DNA of 38,605 nucleotides, taken from positions 1 to 38,605 of the forward strand of contig CAIVJW010000161.1 in the NCBI GenBank assembly GCA_903906315.1, in the 5' to 3' direction. The translations under genes and the position numbers were made by a program. Below are positions 27,242 to 36,430 of the stretch, in pieces; position 1 is the first letter of the stretch, and every line of letters starts with the position of its first letter. Under the pieces are notes generated by a model that saw only the letters and a list, made by a program, of their open reading frames with translations, was not told the origin of the DNA and made no database searches. This DNA is from an uncultured delta proteobacterium. Lineage in GTDB: Bacteria > Myxococcota_A > Polyangia > Polyangiales > Polyangiaceae.

Positions 27242-28747
27242 CTAGGGCAGCCGCAGCGTCGTCTGGAAGAAGCCCCAGTGCTGCGCGTCTGTGGTCGCGC
27301 GCTTCGCCTCGGCGAGGATGTTCTTCGCGGCGTCGCCGAGCGCGAGCACGCCGTAGCCCGCGCCGAGGGCGAGCGCCTCCCACGGCGTCCACTCGACCAC
27401 GAGGTCGACCGCGTGGCCGAGGAGCTTGGACCCGTTCGTCGGAGCCGCGCCGATCGGTGCGAGCGATCCCGACGTCCAGCGTCCGGCGGCGGAGGCCAGC
27501 GCGGCCAGCCGATAGCCGGCCCCGATGGTGACCTCTTCGGCGGGCCGGAGCGACACGTTGCCGCCGAGCTCCATCAGGTTCGACCACGCGTAGGCGTCGA
27601 GCACCCCGTGGTTCCGGTGCTCGTCGGGCAGGATGGGGTCGAAGCGCCGCTCGGTGCCGTGCAGGTCCTTGCCGTCGCCGCCGCCGCTCGCGTACGCGCC
27701 CTGCACGCCAAAGGTGAGGTGCGCGGGCAGCGCCGTTTCGAGCGCCACCTTGCCCGCGAGCGCGAACGCGCTGAGCTGCCTCGTGCCGCCGTACGTCGCG
27801 AGGCGGCCGGCCTCCCAGGCGCCTTCGACCGCGTAGCGCAGGCCTCGCCAGTCGCCGAACGCGCGGCCGTCGGCCACGAAGGTGTCGCCTGGCGTGAGCG
27901 TCGTCGGGATCGGCTCGCGGACGATGCGCGCGAGGCCCGTGGCTTCGAGGTTGAGCAGCGGCCAGAGGTGCCAGACGGCGTTCAAGCCGTAGAGCTGCGC
28001 GCCGGTGCCCTCGGGCGCGGGCGCGCGCGACCCGACGACCGACGGCGGCATCGCGCCCGGCGCCGCGAGGAGCACCGCCATCGCCTCGAGGTCGACGTCT
28101 CCGAGCTGCAAGCCGCCGCGCAGCGCGTCGAGCGATCGCCCCGTGTGCGACCAGTCGTTGGCCCCGACCAGGCGCCCGTCGCCCCACGAGACTCGCTGGC
28201 GGCCGATGCGGACGAACGCGCGGCGACCGGTGCGCGTGTGCGCGTCCGCGTACGCCTCGTAGGGCGCGATCGACGGGAGCGTCGGCTGGCCCGGGCCGAG
28301 GACCGCGGTGTCGGCGTTGCCGAGTGATCGCGCGTCCTGCATCGTGACGGCGGCGGTGACGGGACCGCGGTCGATCGCGAGGCCGAGGCGCGTGCGCTCG
28401 GCGACCAGCCACTGCGCTCGCACCGGCGCCTTCACGTCGACCACCGTCGGCACCGCGGCGCCGTAGCCGTTCGACAGCACGGCGCTGGAGCCGTACACCG
28501 CGCCTCCCGTGTCGAACGGAGCGCTGCGACCCTCCCCGCGCACCCGGACCTCGACGAGCGGTCGGAGAGTGAAGCCCCCGACCGTGAACCCCTCGGCGGG
28601 CGTCTGCGGGGCGGCCTGCGCGTGAGCTTCGGACGACGCGCACGCGAGCGCGGCGGCGGTGAGCGCGGCCGACGCGAGGCGCGCCAGGTCGGGCGCGCAC
28701 CCGCGTCGCGTGGCGGTGGAACGGGACGGCACGGTCGGCACCCCCAC
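27242..28747 (-). CDS. Outer-membrane beta-barrel, alginate-export-like
   Basis: A 501-residue exported protein. An N-terminal signal ends EAHAQ (about 43-44). The rest has alternating aromatic and polar residues of a barrel. A central RIGRQRVSWGDGRLVGANDWSHTGRSLDALRGGLQLGDVDLEAMAV block matches the alginate-export (AlgE-like, Alginate_exp) family. A late FDPILPDEHRNHGVLDAYAW segment and a terminal FFQTTLRLP, with the C-terminal hydrophobic pattern of barrels, agree with this. No alginate genes are near, so the substrate is open. It starts with GTG three bases after the stop of the coiled-coil lipoprotein gene, so the two are co-translated, and the GYF_2 gene heads the same run. Confidence 0.8.
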   Translation of the reverse strand: MGVPTVPSRSTATRRGCAPDLARLASAALTAAALACASSEAHAQAAPQTPAEGFTVGGFTLRPLVEVRVRGEGRSAPFDTGGAVYGSSAVLSNGYGAAVPTVVDVKAPVRAQWLVAERTRLGLAIDRGPVTAAVTMQDARSLGNADTAVLGPGQPTLPSIAPYEAYADAHTRTGRRAFVRIGRQRVSWGDGRLVGANDWSHTGRSLDALRGGLQLGDVDLEAMAVLLAAPGAMPPSVVGSRAPAPEGTGAQLYGLNAVWHLWPLLNLEATGLARIVREPIPTTLTPGDTFVADGRAFGDWRGLRYAVEGAWEAGRLATYGGTRQLSAFALAGKVALETALPAHLTFGVQGAYASGGGDGKDLHGTERRFDPILPDEHRNHGVLDAYAWSNLMELGGNVSLRPAEEVTIGAGYRLAALASAAGRWTSGSLAPIGAAPTNGSKLLGHAVDLVVEWTPWEALALGAGYGVLALGDAAKNILAEAKRATTDAQHWGFFQTTLRLP

Positions 28748-28750
28748 GCG

Positions 28751-29662
28751 CTACGGCTCGAAGTCGTCGGAGGGCTTGCCCTTGCGCGCGGGCTTCGCGG
28801 CCGGCGCGGGCGAGGCGGCCGGCGCGGGGGCGGAGGCTCGTGGTTGGCTCGCCGGGGGCTTCGGCGCGCGACCGCGCGGCAGCGACGCGGCGCCCTTCTT
28901 GGCATTCTTCGCGCTTGGCGGCGGGCACGCCTCGGTCGGCGGCGGGCCCTCGGCGTCCGTCGCGCCGGTTTCGACGGCGCGCGCGAGATCCACGAGCAGG
29001 CGGGACGCAGCGCCCGCGACGCGCACGCTGGTGCCGCTCGTCTCCTCGAGCACGGCCTTCGACCCGTCGAGCTCCTTCTCGATCTCGGCGCGCTTGCCGG
29101 ACGGCGCGCCCTCGAGCTTCTGCGCGGTGCCCTCGCGCAGCTCGACCCGCTGCTTGTCGAGCTTCGCGGTCTGCGCGCCGATCTCGGCGACGCGTCGCGC
29201 GAGCGCCATCGACTTGCCCGCGGCGGTTTCGACGCTGCGCGTGAGGCTCTCGGCGTCGCCACCCTCGGGCGCGTCGCCGCTCTTCTTCACGAGCAGGCGC
29301 GTCGACGGCAGGAGCTGCAGGTGCATCAGCACGCCGTAGTCGTGGAGCTTCTTCGCGCGCTCCGCCGCCTTGTCGATCATCGCGTCGGCGTCGGCGCCGA
29401 GGGCGCGGGCGAGCTCCTGCCGCGCAGCGGACTCTTCCTCCTCCGCCTTCTTGGCCTCGTCCCGCGCCTTGAGCACCGCCGTGAAGAAGTCGTCGTACGC
29501 GGCCTCCCCGGTGCTCGGTGACTCGCCCGCCTCGATCTTGGTTGCGGCGCGGCCGAAGCAGCCGGCCGTGGCAAGCGCGATCGCGATCGCGACCGCGGCG
29601 AGGGGGGCACGCGGGCGCGCGGGCCGGGGGCCTTTCGAGCCGCGCGATCGCAGAGGATTCAT
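28751..29662 (-). CDS. Coiled-coil lipoprotein in the GYF/barrel operon
   Basis: The ATG at 29662 overlaps the stop of the upstream gene (ATGA), which settles the start; ATG at 29668 is the alternative. The 303-residue product has a lipobox-like ATAGC (Cys35), then a long helical region rich in Lys, Glu and Ala (about 55-235: FFTAVLKARDEAKKAEEEES, AAERAKKLHDYG, QTAKLDKQRVELREGTAQKL, EIEKELDGSKAVLEET). A Pro/Ala/Ser/Lys-rich tail follows. It resembles a periplasm-spanning coiled coil, perhaps bridging the membranes or the wall. No family is recognised. It sits between a membrane protein with a cytoplasmic GYF_2 domain and an outer-membrane barrel. Confidence 0.75.
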   Translation of the reverse strand: MNPLRSRGSKGPRPARPRAPLAAVAIAIALATAGCFGRAATKIEAGESPSTGEAAYDDFFTAVLKARDEAKKAEEEESAARQELARALGADADAMIDKAAERAKKLHDYGVLMHLQLLPSTRLLVKKSGDAPEGGDAESLTRSVETAAGKSMALARRVAEIGAQTAKLDKQRVELREGTAQKLEGAPSGKRAEIEKELDGSKAVLEETSGTSVRVAGAASRLLVDLARAVETGATDAEGPPPTEACPPPSAKNAKKGAASLPRGRAPKPPASQPRASAPAPAASPAPAAKPARKGKPSDDFEP

Positions 29663-31953
29663 CCGCATTGCAGGATAGCCCCCCAGAGCTCGTAGCTCGA
29701 CCGGCCCTTCGAGAGGAACACGGTCGCCGCGTACGCGCCCGAGATCGCGACGATCCCCTGGCCGAAGTTGCCGGCGGGCGGCGAGAGGGCGATCGGGTCG
29801 CCCACGGGGGTGAAATCGGCCGCGAGCGTCTGCGCGCGGATGGCGCGGCCTCCCGCCGCACCCTCGGTCCACACGAGCAACCAGCGCCCGTCCGGCAGGC
29901 CCGCGATCCCCGGCGCGAACGCGTCTCCGCCGGGGCCGCCTTTCGGCAGCGCGACGACGACCGTCGACGCAGGCGGAACCGGGGGCTTCGCGCGGCCGAG
30001 CCGGATCTGCCAGGGCGCGTCCTCCGCCGGCCGATCGGCAAACACCACCGCGAGCTCCCGGCCGTTCCAGCCCGTCATCGGCTTGCCGACCGGGCCGCCG
30101 GAGCCGGCGATCTTCCCGAGCGCGCCCGCAGGCTTGTGCTCCGCGCCGAGCCACCCGCCCCAGACGGCCCCTCCTCGCCGCATCACGAGGCCGAAGCCGG
30201 CGGTCCCCGCGCTCTGGGCGCGCAGCGCCTCGACGCCCGCGTCCTCGCCGAGCGAGAACAGCGAGGTCGGCGCCGCGTCCGGCCGGTCGAGCGTGGCCAG
30301 CGACCCCTGGTGAACGCCGACGAGGCCGCCTCGATCGTCGGGGAGCTGGAGCGCGCCTCGCAGCACGGACTCGGAGCCGGATGCCATCACCGCGAAGGCC
30401 TTCCCGCCCACGGGCAGTGGCGTGACGCGCTCGACGTCCGCGCGCGTGGGCTCGGCGAGCTGCTCGGTGAGCACGCCCGACGTCGGATCGACGCTCACAC
30501 CGACGGCGTCGCGGGCGCCGCGAGCGAACCCGACTGCGAACGAGCCGTCCTTGGTCGCGACGACGTCGAACGGGACGCCCTTCTCGACTTCCGGTGCCCA
30601 GCGCACCGGTTGTCGCGCGACCCAGCACGGCTTCGGCGCGGGCGGCACCGCGTCTCGCGCCGCCATCGCGGCCCGTCCGACGCCCGCGCGCGCGTAGAGC
30701 GCACCCGCGCGCCCGAGCCCGCCGGCGGTCGTCGCGCGTCCGGCCAGGAACGCCGCGACGACCATGACGATCAGCGCGCCGCCTGCGCCGACGAGCGACG
30801 ACACCGGCACGGTCACTGAGCCGGCGAGGCGCCTCGAGCGCGCGGGCGCCGGGTCGTCCTCGACGAGGGACTCGACAGCCTCGTCGGGCAGCAGGGTCGC
30901 CGTGATCACGCCCGCCTCGAGGGACGCGAGCGCCTCGGCCACGTCGCTGCGCGGGGGCTTGAGCGACGCGGCGAGGAGCGGGATCGACGGCTGCGACCGC
31001 CTCGCGGCGGAGGCCTCCGGCGGCGCGCTCGGCGCGGTCGCGGCCTCGCGTCCCGTTTCCTCCCCATCGAGCAGCTCCGAGATCGGCAGCTTCGCGGTCG
31101 GCTCGACCCGGTCGTTCGGGCCGGTCGTCGGCGACGCGAGCCTGGCGCTCGCGAGCGCCAGCAGCGACGGGGCTGCGCTGATCGGCGCCTCGTTCGGCCG
31201 GAGCCCGCTCGTGAGCGTCGGCTTCGGCGTCGGCGTCGGCGGCCTCCCGTGCGCGGCCTCCGCCCCCTTCCTCGGTGGCGGCGTCGTCGGCCCCGCCTTC
31301 GGCGGCGGAGGCGGCGGCTTCGTCGTGCCGCTCGACGCGAGGCCCTTCGCGCCCCCGTAGGGCAGCGTGAGCGGCGGCCGGTCCGTCAGCTTCGGCGGCG
31401 CCTTCAGCGGCTTGCCGGTGACGGGCCCGCGGCTCTTCGGCGGCCCGCCAGCGCGTCCACCGGCGGCCGACGTGCGGCTCGACTCCCGCCGCACCTGGGT
31501 CTCGAGCGCGTCGTCCTCGAAGATCGAGTCGTCGTCGAGGTCGCGCGCCTCTTTCCTTCCCGGCTTCGACCCCGCCGCCTCGTGCGCCAGGATCGCGGCG
31601 CGCGCGGCCGACACGCGCGGGTCATTGCCGCCGAGCCCGAGGAGCGTCGGCATCTTGCCCTTCGGCAGCGGCTCCGGCAGCGTCGAGTCCATTCTCGGCG
31701 GTGCGCGCACGTCGGTCTGCTCGTCGGTCGTCGTTGGATCCATCGTCGGTACGTCCGTCGGCCCTTCGCGCTCGCTCCCGCTGGCCAGCTCGGAAAACGT
31801 GGAGGCAGCGGCCCAGTCGTCCATTCCCTCGCGCCGGACGAGCGCCGTCGCCGGGATGGCGCCGTTCGCGATCACCCGCCGTAGCTCCGCGATGCCGCCG
31901 GTTCGCGGCTTCCCGCGCTCGTCGGTCCAATTCCACTGGTCGGCGGCGCTCAC
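29659..31953 (-). CDS. GYF_2-domain single-pass membrane protein
   Basis: The GTG start at 31953 is chosen because GAGGAG lies five bases before it; upstream in-frame sequence has no ribosome site. The 764-residue product begins with a GYF_2 (DUF4339) domain: QWNWTDERG..GIAELRRVIANGAIPATALVRREGMDDWAAA (6-52), a fold that binds Pro-rich peptides. A long low-complexity cytoplasmic stretch follows, rich in Pro, Ala, Ser and Lys with a polyproline run. Next is one membrane helix near 380-405 (LVGAGGALIVMVVAAFLAG), then an external region of about 350 residues whose repeated strand pattern (SFAVGFARGARD, FAVMASGSESVLRG, RELAVVFADRP, RWLLVWTEGA, YAATVFLSKG) suggests a beta-propeller. It overlaps the next gene by ATGA. 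It is divergent from the comF-type gene. Confidence 0.78.
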   Translation of the reverse strand: MSAADQWNWTDERGKPRTGGIAELRRVIANGAIPATALVRREGMDDWAAASTFSELASGSEREGPTDVPTMDPTTTDEQTDVRAPPRMDSTLPEPLPKGKMPTLLGLGGNDPRVSAARAAILAHEAAGSKPGRKEARDLDDDSIFEDDALETQVRRESSRTSAAGGRAGGPPKSRGPVTGKPLKAPPKLTDRPPLTLPYGGAKGLASSGTTKPPPPPPKAGPTTPPPRKGAEAAHGRPPTPTPKPTLTSGLRPNEAPISAAPSLLALASARLASPTTGPNDRVEPTAKLPISELLDGEETGREAATAPSAPPEASAARRSQPSIPLLAASLKPPRSDVAEALASLEAGVITATLLPDEAVESLVEDDPAPARSRRLAGSVTVPVSSLVGAGGALIVMVVAAFLAGRATTAGGLGRAGALYARAGVGRAAMAARDAVPPAPKPCWVARQPVRWAPEVEKGVPFDVVATKDGSFAVGFARGARDAVGVSVDPTSGVLTEQLAEPTRADVERVTPLPVGGKAFAVMASGSESVLRGALQLPDDRGGLVGVHQGSLATLDRPDAAPTSLFSLGEDAGVEALRAQSAGTAGFGLVMRRGGAVWGGWLGAEHKPAGALGKIAGSGGPVGKPMTGWNGRELAVVFADRPAEDAPWQIRLGRAKPPVPPASTVVVALPKGGPGGDAFAPGIAGLPDGRWLLVWTEGAAGGRAIRAQTLAADFTPVGDPIALSPPAGNFGQGIVAISGAYAATVFLSKGRSSYELWGAILQCG

Positions 31954-32099
31954 GTGGGCTCCTCGCGATTCCGCTCGGCCGCGGCGAAGCCACGACCCGC
32001 ACGGATCGTAGCCTGCCGAACGGGCATTGCGGGTCACTATTTGGCCTCGCGCTCTGCCCAGCGCGCAACTGCGCAGGTCGTCGGGTCGACGATCCCATC

Positions 32100-32780
32100 A
32101 TGCACTTCCTGCTCCTCGTGCTCTCCATCGTGTCTCGCGCCCTCGCGTCGCTCGCAGCCGGCCTCCTCGCGCCGCCGCGGTGCGCCGCTTGCGACGCTCC
32201 GCTCGGTCGCGCCACCGCGCTCTGTCCGACCTGCGCCGGGACGGTGCGGCGGGCGCCGGTCGCGGCTGCCCGCGGCCCGATCGAGGTCGTCGTCGCCGCG
32301 GCCCTCTACGGCGGCGCCGTCGAGGTCGCCGTGCGCCGGCTCAAGTACGACAAGCGCCCCGACCTCGCGCGCCCGCTCGGTCACCTCGTGCGCGCGGCCC
32401 TGCGGGACGCCGGGGTGCGCGCCGACGTCGTCGTGCCGGTGCCGCTTCACCCGCGTCGCCTCGCGGAGCGCGGCTACAACCAGGCCGCGCTGCTCGCCGC
32501 GCACGTCGCCGACGAGCTCGACGCGCCTCACGCCGCGAGGGCCCTCGCGCGGGTGCGTCCGACGCTCCAGCAGGCTCGGTGTGACCGCGACGCGCGCCTC
32601 GCCAACGTCGACGGCGCGTTCGCCGCGCGGCCCGGCGCCGTGCTGTCCGGGCTGCGCGTCGCGCTCGTCGACGACGTGATCACCACGGGCGCCACCCTCT
32701 CCGCGTGCGCGGGCGCGCTGCGGGCCGCCGGCGCGGCGAGCGTCGTGGCCGTGGTCCTCGCGCGCGCCGACCCCGAGTAG
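32100..32780 (+). CDS. ComF-family phosphoribosyltransferase
   Basis: A 226-residue protein with a zinc-binding Cys pair of pairs (CAAC at 28-31 and CPTC at 42-45) and a type I phosphoribosyltransferase domain: LKYDKRPDLARPL, VVPVPLHPRRLAERGYNQAALLA and the PRPP-loop LVDDVITTGATL (189-200). This is the ComFC/GntX layout, linked in other bacteria to DNA uptake or salvage; the substrate is not known. The ATG at 32100 is the first in frame and no ribosome site is visible. It is divergent from the GYF_2 gene with a 146-base shared region, and ends ten bases before the convergent EEP-family gene. Confidence 0.9.
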   Translation: MHFLLLVLSIVSRALASLAAGLLAPPRCAACDAPLGRATALCPTCAGTVRRAPVAAARGPIEVVVAAALYGGAVEVAVRRLKYDKRPDLARPLGHLVRAALRDAGVRADVVVPVPLHPRRLAERGYNQAALLAAHVADELDAPHAARALARVRPTLQQARCDRDARLANVDGAFAARPGAVLSGLRVALVDDVITTGATLSACAGALRAAGAASVVAVVLARADPE

Positions 32781-32790
32781 CCCCCGGGGA

Positions 32791-33726
32791 TCAGGCCTCC
32801 GCGACGCGGCAGCGCCCGATGAGCGGGACGTGGTCCGACAGCCCCTGGAAGCGCCCCTTCTCGCCGAAGGCGTGCGTCCCCGCGAAGTCGAGCCACTGCA
32901 GCGTCGGCGACGAGTACACGTGGTCGAGGTGCATCCGCAAGTTGAGGAACCCCGCGGTCGCGAAGCCCCGCGCGTCGCGCTCCGAAAGCCCCAGCACGCT
33001 CGGCAGCGCGTCGACGAGGCCGCGCTCCTCGCGCAGGTACCGGTCGACGGGCGACCCCGGCAGCGAGTTGAAGTCTCCGAGCACGACGAAGTGGTCGCTG
33101 CGCCGCTCGCGATCGACGAAATCCGCCAGCGTCTGGGCCTCGACGAGCTGGTTCGGCCCGAAGCCCATGCGCGCCTCGCCCGTCCAGAACGCCTTGGAGA
33201 ACAGGCTCGGCAGGCTCAAGTGCGTGTTGAACACGTCGAACGTGTGCCCGCTCTTGTGGTGAAACGAGAGGTGCGCGCAGATCCGCGTCTGCTTCAGGTT
33301 CTTCACCCGAGCGCGGTGGGTGATGTCGTGCGGACGCCCCGCGTTGTGGTGCGCGACGTGAAAGCCCCTCTTCGCGAGGATCGCGAGCCCGGTCGTGTAG
33401 ATGTTCGTGCGCGCCGTGAGCCGGTACTCGTGCGCGGGGAAGTAGTACGCCGTGTACTGCTCCTCCTTGCCGGCGACCGCGAGCGCCGCCGCGAGCTCGG
33501 TCGACAGCCGGTCGAGCTGCGTCTCGCCCGGGTGCCATCGCGGCGCGATGGTGTTCGACCGCAGTGACTGCGTCTCGACCTCTTGCAGGCAGACGAAGTC
33601 CGGCAGCGGGTCGAGCGCCGCCACGGACCGGGCGATCCGCGTCACGGCCTCGGCGGTCGTCGCGAGGCCCCGCGTCCCGTGGCCGAAGTACCGCACGTTG
33701 TACGTCATCAGCCGTAGTGCCGGCAT
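32791..33726 (-). CDS. Endonuclease/exonuclease/phosphatase (EEP) family hydrolase
   Basis: A 311-residue metal-dependent phosphodiesterase of the EEP superfamily (relatives are DNase I, Exo III and sphingomyelinases). Landmarks: MTYNVRYF with Asn10, CLQEVE with Glu49, NTHLS in mid-protein, [22 protein letters not shown] and the final SDHVPL with its catalytic His near 299. No signal peptide is seen, so it acts in the cytoplasm. The ATG has GAGG seven bases upstream. Substrate may be nucleic acid or a phospholipid or inositol phosphate; the sequence does not decide. It converges with the comF-type gene and diverges from the 33789 gene. Confidence 0.88.
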   Translation of the reverse strand: MPALRLMTYNVRYFGHGTRGLATTAEAVTRIARSVAALDPLPDFVCLQEVETQSLRSNTIAPRWHPGETQLDRLSTELAAALAVAGKEEQYTAYYFPAHEYRLTARTNIYTTGLAILAKRGFHVAHHNAGRPHDITHRARVKNLKQTRICAHLSFHHKSGHTFDVFNTHLSLPSLFSKAFWTGEARMGFGPNQLVEAQTLADFVDRERRSDHFVVLGDFNSLPGSPVDRYLREERGLVDALPSVLGLSERDARGFATAGFLNLRMHLDHVYSSPTLQWLDFAGTHAFGEKGRFQGLSDHVPLIGRCRVAEA

Positions 33727-33774
33727 CTCACCACCTCGCTCGCGCGGCGCTTCCGGGCGGCCGTCCGCCTCGGA

Positions 33775-33780
33775 TATCCT
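33775..33780 (+). promoter_or_regulatory. -10-like box close to the 33789 start
   Basis: TATCCT ends eight bases before the ATG at 33789, with no Shine-Dalgarno. A TTCCGG lies 18 bases upstream of it as a weak -35 candidate. Confidence 0.35.
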
Positions 33781-33788
33781 GCCCTGCC

Positions 33789-34217
33789 ATGGGGAAGAAC
33801 GTCATCGTTTCCGAGGAGACCGTCCGCGACCTCCTGGAGGCGCACGCCTCCCTGTCCGCATGGTACTACGAGCTGTCGTCGGCGCTCCGGGCCGCCAACG
33901 CGGTCGCCGCCACGCCCGACGACGCGAAGCGGGCGGCCTTCGTCGAGCGGCTCGCGACCGACTTCCCCGAGATCGCGCAGGTCGCTCGTTCGATCAAGGT
34001 GCCGCGGATGTACGTGCCGCCTCCGCCCGCGGTGTCGCAGGTCGTCTCGCCCGCCCGCGGCGAGGCCGCGAGCCTCGTCGAGCCCGCCGCGTCGCACGCG
34101 CGCGAGCTGGAGCCGGCCCCCCCGTCGCCTGTCGCCGCGCCCGCCGCGCCTCCGCCCGAGGCCCCCGCGTCGCCGCAGATGCCCGCGCTCGTGGACCGTT
34201 CGAAGCTCAAGTTCTGA
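33789..34217 (+). CDS. Hypothetical protein with Pro/Ala-rich tail
   Basis: A 142-residue product. Residues 1-75 form an amphipathic helical domain ([62 protein letters not shown]). The remainder is a Pro/Ala/Ser-rich, probably disordered tail ending in the basic and hydrophobic RSKLKF. No signal peptide or membrane segment. I do not recognise the family. It lies 71 bases ahead of kbl on the same strand and may be co-transcribed, but nothing links their functions. Confidence 0.6.
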   Translation: MGKNVIVSEETVRDLLEAHASLSAWYYELSSALRAANAVAATPDDAKRAAFVERLATDFPEIAQVARSIKVPRMYVPPPPAVSQVVSPARGEAASLVEPAASHARELEPAPPSPVAAPAAPPPEAPASPQMPALVDRSKLKF

Positions 34218-34288
34218 CGCAGACCCTGCGCGGGCGTTCGCGCGGCGCTCGGGCTCGCTGCGGCTTCTCCCCGCCCGGCGATCGTTCT

Positions 34289-35488
<1,200 letters not shown>

Positions 35489-35492
35489 CGTC

Positions 35493-35509
35493 GGCCGGAA
35501 CTTCCGGCC
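35493..35509 (+). terminator. Hairpin after kbl
   Basis: GGCCGGAA and TTCCGGCC are a perfect inverted repeat separated by one base, four bases after the kbl stop. C-rich sequence follows, not T. Confidence 0.4.
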
Positions 35510-35625
35510 CCCTCGAACGACCAAGCGCTCACGCGGCCCGGGCGCGGTTGCGGCCCCCTCGCTTCGGGGCGACCATGCCCGGGCGACGCCGCGACCGATC
35601 CGCAGCGCCGCGCGGGGAGCCCATC

Positions 35626-36189
35626 ATGGACCACGAAGGTTATCCGCCGGGTCAGCTCGGCCAGCTCGCGCGCCGGCTCGTGCGGATCAGCGCGCTCACG
35701 CGCGTCTTTGGCGTCCTGGCGATCCTCGTCGGCGGCCTGTTCATGATGTACGGCCTCTCGCGCATGGACCGCCGCATGGACGACGCGGTCGGGTTCGGCT
35801 CGGTTGGCCTCACGGCGGCGTGCGTCGGCGCGATCGTGTGGGGCATGGGCGCGTACCACGCCGCGTTCGGGCGCTCGCTCACGATGGTCGCGAGCATCGA
35901 CGACCGCCTCGGCGATCTCCTCGCCGTCTTTCGTCGCCTCGAGCAGCGCGCCGCTCAGCCGGTCGTCGCGGCGCCGCCCACCCCGGTCGGATCGCCCGGC
36001 GACGCCCGCGTCGCGGCGCACCCGGAGAATGGCCAGGCGTCCGCGCCCTCCGTCGCCGTCCGCGCCCCCGAACCGGCGCCCCCGCCGAGGCCGATCGTGC
36101 CCGAGGCGCGCCTCTGCCTGCGCTGCGGAGAAACGCTCCGCCCCGACGTGACCCGCTGCCGGGTCTGCATGACGAAGGTCGACGCCTGA
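35626..36189 (+). CDS. Two-helix membrane protein with C-terminal zinc ribbon
   Basis: A 187-residue product. The ATG at 35626 has GGGGAG six bases upstream. Two membrane helices (about 27-46 and 58-78) are joined by a short charged turn (SRMDRRMDDAVG). Then comes a helix (ASIDDRLGDLLAVFRRLEQR) and a Pro/Ala-rich linker. The protein ends in a zinc ribbon with Cys164, 167, 179 and 182. The layout mirrors, in reversed order, the zinc-ribbon membrane protein at 12537-13343. Both termini are probably cytoplasmic. Family and function unknown. It converges on the tiny membrane-protein gene ending at 36221. Confidence 0.65.
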   Translation: MDHEGYPPGQLGQLARRLVRISALTRVFGVLAILVGGLFMMYGLSRMDRRMDDAVGFGSVGLTAACVGAIVWGMGAYHAAFGRSLTMVASIDDRLGDLLAVFRRLEQRAAQPVVAAPPTPVGSPGDARVAAHPENGQASAPSVAVRAPEPAPPPRPIVPEARLCLRCGETLRPDVTRCRVCMTKVDA

Positions 36190-36220
36190 GACCCGCTGGC
36201 GCGCGCCTTCCCTCGCGTCG

Positions 36221-36430
36221 CTACCGCCTGCGGCTCCGCAGGTGGTCCATCCCCCAGGCGTTCGACATCACGACGCCGACCAGCGCAGAGAAGACGATGG
36301 CGCTCGTCGGGGCCGATCCCTTCGCGCACGCGCGGCAGCCCCAGGCGAACCACCACGCGAGCGCGCCCGCGAGCCCGACCACGGCGCCGACCGTCGTGAG
36401 CAGCAGCCGGTCGCGCACGCGGCGGATCAC
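36221..36430 (-). CDS. 69-residue membrane protein coupled to tdh (DUF6132-like)
   Basis: A GTG start overlaps the tdh stop (GTGA), so translation is coupled. The product has two membrane helices (about 11-30 and 43-60) around a GCRACAKGSAPTS turn, and a basic end (DHLRSRRR). Size, the Gly/Cys turn followed by a Pro-Thr/Ser step, and the second helix ending in a small-residue pattern resemble small DUF6132-type membrane proteins, in which a conserved GCxxxxC turn is common. That link is from memory and needs a search. Its position in the tdh transcript gives no clear functional hint. Confidence 0.55.
   Translation of the reverse strand: MIRRVRDRLLLTTVGAVVGLAGALAWWFAWGCRACAKGSAPTSAIVFSALVGVVMSNAWGMDHLRSRRR

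Noticed and set aside
31954-32037. Upstream in-frame start for the GYF_2 protein
   Set aside because: The GTG at 31953 has GAGGAG at the right distance and the GYF_2 domain starts immediately after it; the extension has neither ribosome site nor homology.
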